Shown here piece after piece: positions 62,720 through 64,000 of a stretch of DNA of 64,000 nt (the first letter of the stretch is position 1; every line of letters starts with the position of its first letter). Both the position numbers and the translations under genes were made by a program. Below the pieces are notes generated by a model. It saw only the letters and a list, made by a program, of their open reading frames with translations, was not told where the DNA came from and searched no databases. This stretch comes from Vibrio ezurae NBRC 102218 (lineage in GTDB: Bacteria; Pseudomonadota; Gammaproteobacteria; Enterobacterales; Vibrionaceae): NCBI RefSeq assembly GCF_000467185.1, contig NZ_BATM01000008.1, positions 186,001-250,000 on the forward strand, given 5' to 3'.

Positions 62720-63244
62720 TTGCTGACGTTATTAGAAGGAATTTGCAACAGAATAAGCAACACACTTGGGCATGTTACCAGTGTGTTGTTTCTGCTTTTA
62801 GTGGCAAATGTTGTATACGATGTCGTGATGCGCTACGTGTTTAACGATGTCTCTATTGCCTTTCAAGAACTGGAATGGCATTTGTTCTCAGCGGTGTTCT
62901 TACTTGGCGTACCCTACGCGATTAAAACCGGTGGACACGTTCGTGTGGATATTTTCTATGAACGTTTCTCAGCGAAAGTACAAGCGATCATCGATATTTT
63001 TGGCACCTTATGTTGGTTACTCCCCTTTAGCCTTTTAGTGGCATGGTATGGCATAGACTTTGCCTATCAGGCCTATGATATCGGTGAAACTTCGGGCGAC
63101 CCAGGAGGGCTGCCTTATCGCTGGGTGATTAAAGCGGTGATTCCTCTCTCATTTTCTTTTATTGCCATTAGTGGCATAGGTTTGCTGTGTAAATCGTTAA
63201 ATCAATTACTCCACTCAGATTCAAAAAGTAAGGAAGAAGCATGA
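62720..63244 (+). CDS. dctQ: TRAP transporter small permease DctQ
   Basis: 174-residue membrane subunit with four hydrophobic helices (about 16–35, 50–70, 93–115 and 138–160). Family features: VVYDVVMRYVFNDVSIAFQE, LEWHLFSAVFLLGVPYAIK, GGHVRVDIFY. It joins the large DctM subunit in the inner membrane and uses a sodium or proton gradient. It starts at TTG 62720, with GGGAGG at 62710–62715. Its stop overlaps the dctM start (ATGA at 63241–63244), so the two are translationally coupled. Confidence 0.92.
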   Translation: MLTLLEGICNRISNTLGHVTSVLFLLLVANVVYDVVMRYVFNDVSIAFQELEWHLFSAVFLLGVPYAIKTGGHVRVDIFYERFSAKVQAIIDIFGTLCWLLPFSLLVAWYGIDFAYQAYDIGETSGDPGGLPYRWVIKAVIPLSFSFIAISGIGLLCKSLNQLLHSDSKSKEEA

Positions 63245-64000
63245 TAGGGATTATTATGTTTGCGGTCGCTTTATTTGCATTGCTGCTTGGCTTTCCGGTG
63301 GCTTTTACCTTTGGGGGGATTGCGTTAATTTTTGGGGTTTGGTCTGAAGGGTGGGACATGTTCGCCTTTATGCCATATCGCATCGAATCTATTATGCAAA
63401 ATACGGTTTTGATGGCGGTCCCTTTGTTTATCTTTATGGGGTTAGTTTTGCAAAAAACGCGCCTTGCTGAGCAACTGCTTGAAGCCATGGGCCGACTGTT
63501 TGGCGGCATTCGAGGTGGCATTGCCATATCAACAGTGCTGGTGGGCGCATTATTGGCCGCCTCTACGGGTGTAGTAGGTGCATCGGTGGTCGCGATGGGG
63601 CTTATCTCATTGCCTGTGATGCTTAAGTATAATTACGATAAGAAATTAGCTTGTGGCACTATCTGTGCATCGGGCACTTTAGGGCAAATCATTCCACCAT
63701 CCATCGTGCTTATTTTGTTAGGAGATGTGTTAGGTGTGCCTGTTGGTGATCTTTTCCAAGCGGCTATTTGGCCCGGTTTAGTGTTGGTGATCGCCTATGT
63801 TCTCTATATTGCAATTTATGCATATTTTAAGCCTGAATCTGCACAATCTATCCCAAAATTAGACGACCAAAGCCGTAAAGAAGAGATCGTTGCGGCGTTA
63901 AAGGCCATCATCCCGCCTTTGGCCTTGATCGTGGTGGTACTGGGTTCTATTTTTGCAGGGGTGGCAACGCCAACAGAGTCTGCGGCCTTAGGTGGGGCGG
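63241..64000 (+). CDS. dctM: TRAP transporter large permease DctM (partial, C-terminus beyond window)
   Basis: 253 residues visible of the large, multi-helix ion-coupled permease (family length about 430–460). Early helices: MIGIIMFAVALFALLLGFPV. Signature segments: VPLFIFMGLVLQKTRLAEQL, ISTVLVGALLAASTGVVGAS, VVAMGLISLPVMLKYNYDKK, CGTICASGTLGQIIPPSIVL. The start ATG 63241 overlaps dctQ by four bases (ATGA). The open frame continues to the window's last base. No fault is seen. Confidence 0.93.
   Translation, partial: MIGIIMFAVALFALLLGFPVAFTFGGIALIFGVWSEGWDMFAFMPYRIESIMQNTVLMAVPLFIFMGLVLQKTRLAEQLLEAMGRLFGGIRGGIAISTVLVGALLAASTGVVGASVVAMGLISLPVMLKYNYDKKLACGTICASGTLGQIIPPSIVLILLGDVLGVPVGDLFQAAIWPGLVLVIAYVLYIAIYAYFKPESAQSIPKLDDQSRKEEIVAALKAIIPPLALIVVVLGSIFAGVATPTESAALGGA

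Overview
This 64-kb window reads as core chromosome of a Vibrio-like gammaproteobacterium (Vibrionaceae). The evidence is gene content and order: radD–rplY / rsuA–bcr, gyrA / ubiG–nrdA–nrdB–yfaE, trxB–cydD–cydC and ldtD(ycbB)–ycbK–ycbL all match arrangements known from Escherichia coli. Small families typical of Vibrio sit between them (DUF2913-, DUF2982-, DUF3943- and DUF4250-like), together with a type-B chloramphenicol acetyltransferase close to the Vibrio CatB group. I see no tRNA or rRNA gene, prophage, insertion sequence, integron attC site or CRISPR array. Nearly every gene is intact; only the two genes at the window edges are cut.

Layout. 1–4.2 kb: an RND efflux permease (cut at the left edge) and its lipoprotein adaptor, divergent from a TetR regulator, with a near-perfect 33-bp palindrome between them. 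4.3–12.4 kb: an orphan OppA-like binding protein, a class 3 lipase, ygiQ with a basic repetitive tail, a BamA/D15-like outer membrane protein, an unknown 7-helix membrane protein, a DUF4250 protein and a small beta-barrel protein. 12.6–15.1 kb: a soluble two-component pair whose kinase starts with a degenerate receiver and a cNMP-binding-like fold. 15.2–19.8 kb: DUF945 protein, serC, and a LysR regulator divergent from a zinc-type dehydrogenase. 19.9–29.2 kb: cydC/cydD, trxB, sanA overlapping a NAD malic enzyme gene, a META-domain lipoprotein, a DUF1289 protein and catB. 29.4–35.9 kb: rplY, radD, rsuA, bcr, a DUF2913-like gene and an SDR/DUF2867 gene. 36–40.3 kb: an AttEFGH-like operon (ATPase, fused double FtsX permease, membrane-anchored CrtC/AttH lipocalin). 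40.7–45.4 kb: nhaA, then psrA–fadE. 45.5–53.6 kb: DUF3943 protein, CinA-like protein, an unknown small gene, yfaE, nrdB, nrdA and ubiG. 53.9–64 kb: gyrA, ribA, the ldtD–ycbK–ycbL cluster, a DUF2982 gene and a TakP-type TRAP transporter (dctPQM, cut at the right edge).

How genes work together. yfaE, nrdB and nrdA form the aerobic class Ia ribonucleotide reductase unit, with a perfect DnaA box and NrdR-like boxes upstream. CydDC and TrxB share redox housekeeping. PsrA probably controls itself, and perhaps fadE, through a CAAAC-N4-GTTTA site. LdtD and YcbK act on peptidoglycan.

The less ordinary signals are: two copies of a dispersed palindromic intergenic repeat (near 6.95 and 42.0 kb); a minus-strand terminator with promoter-like hexamers that suggests a small RNA between nhaA and psrA; the AttEFGH-like operon with a single fused permease; the atypical kinase; a 15-bp tandem repeat inside the RND permease gene; and a FadE lacking the usual N-terminal membrane segment. 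No clearly new multi-gene defence or mobile system was found. The AttEFGH-like operon and the kinase pair are the best candidates for undescribed biology.
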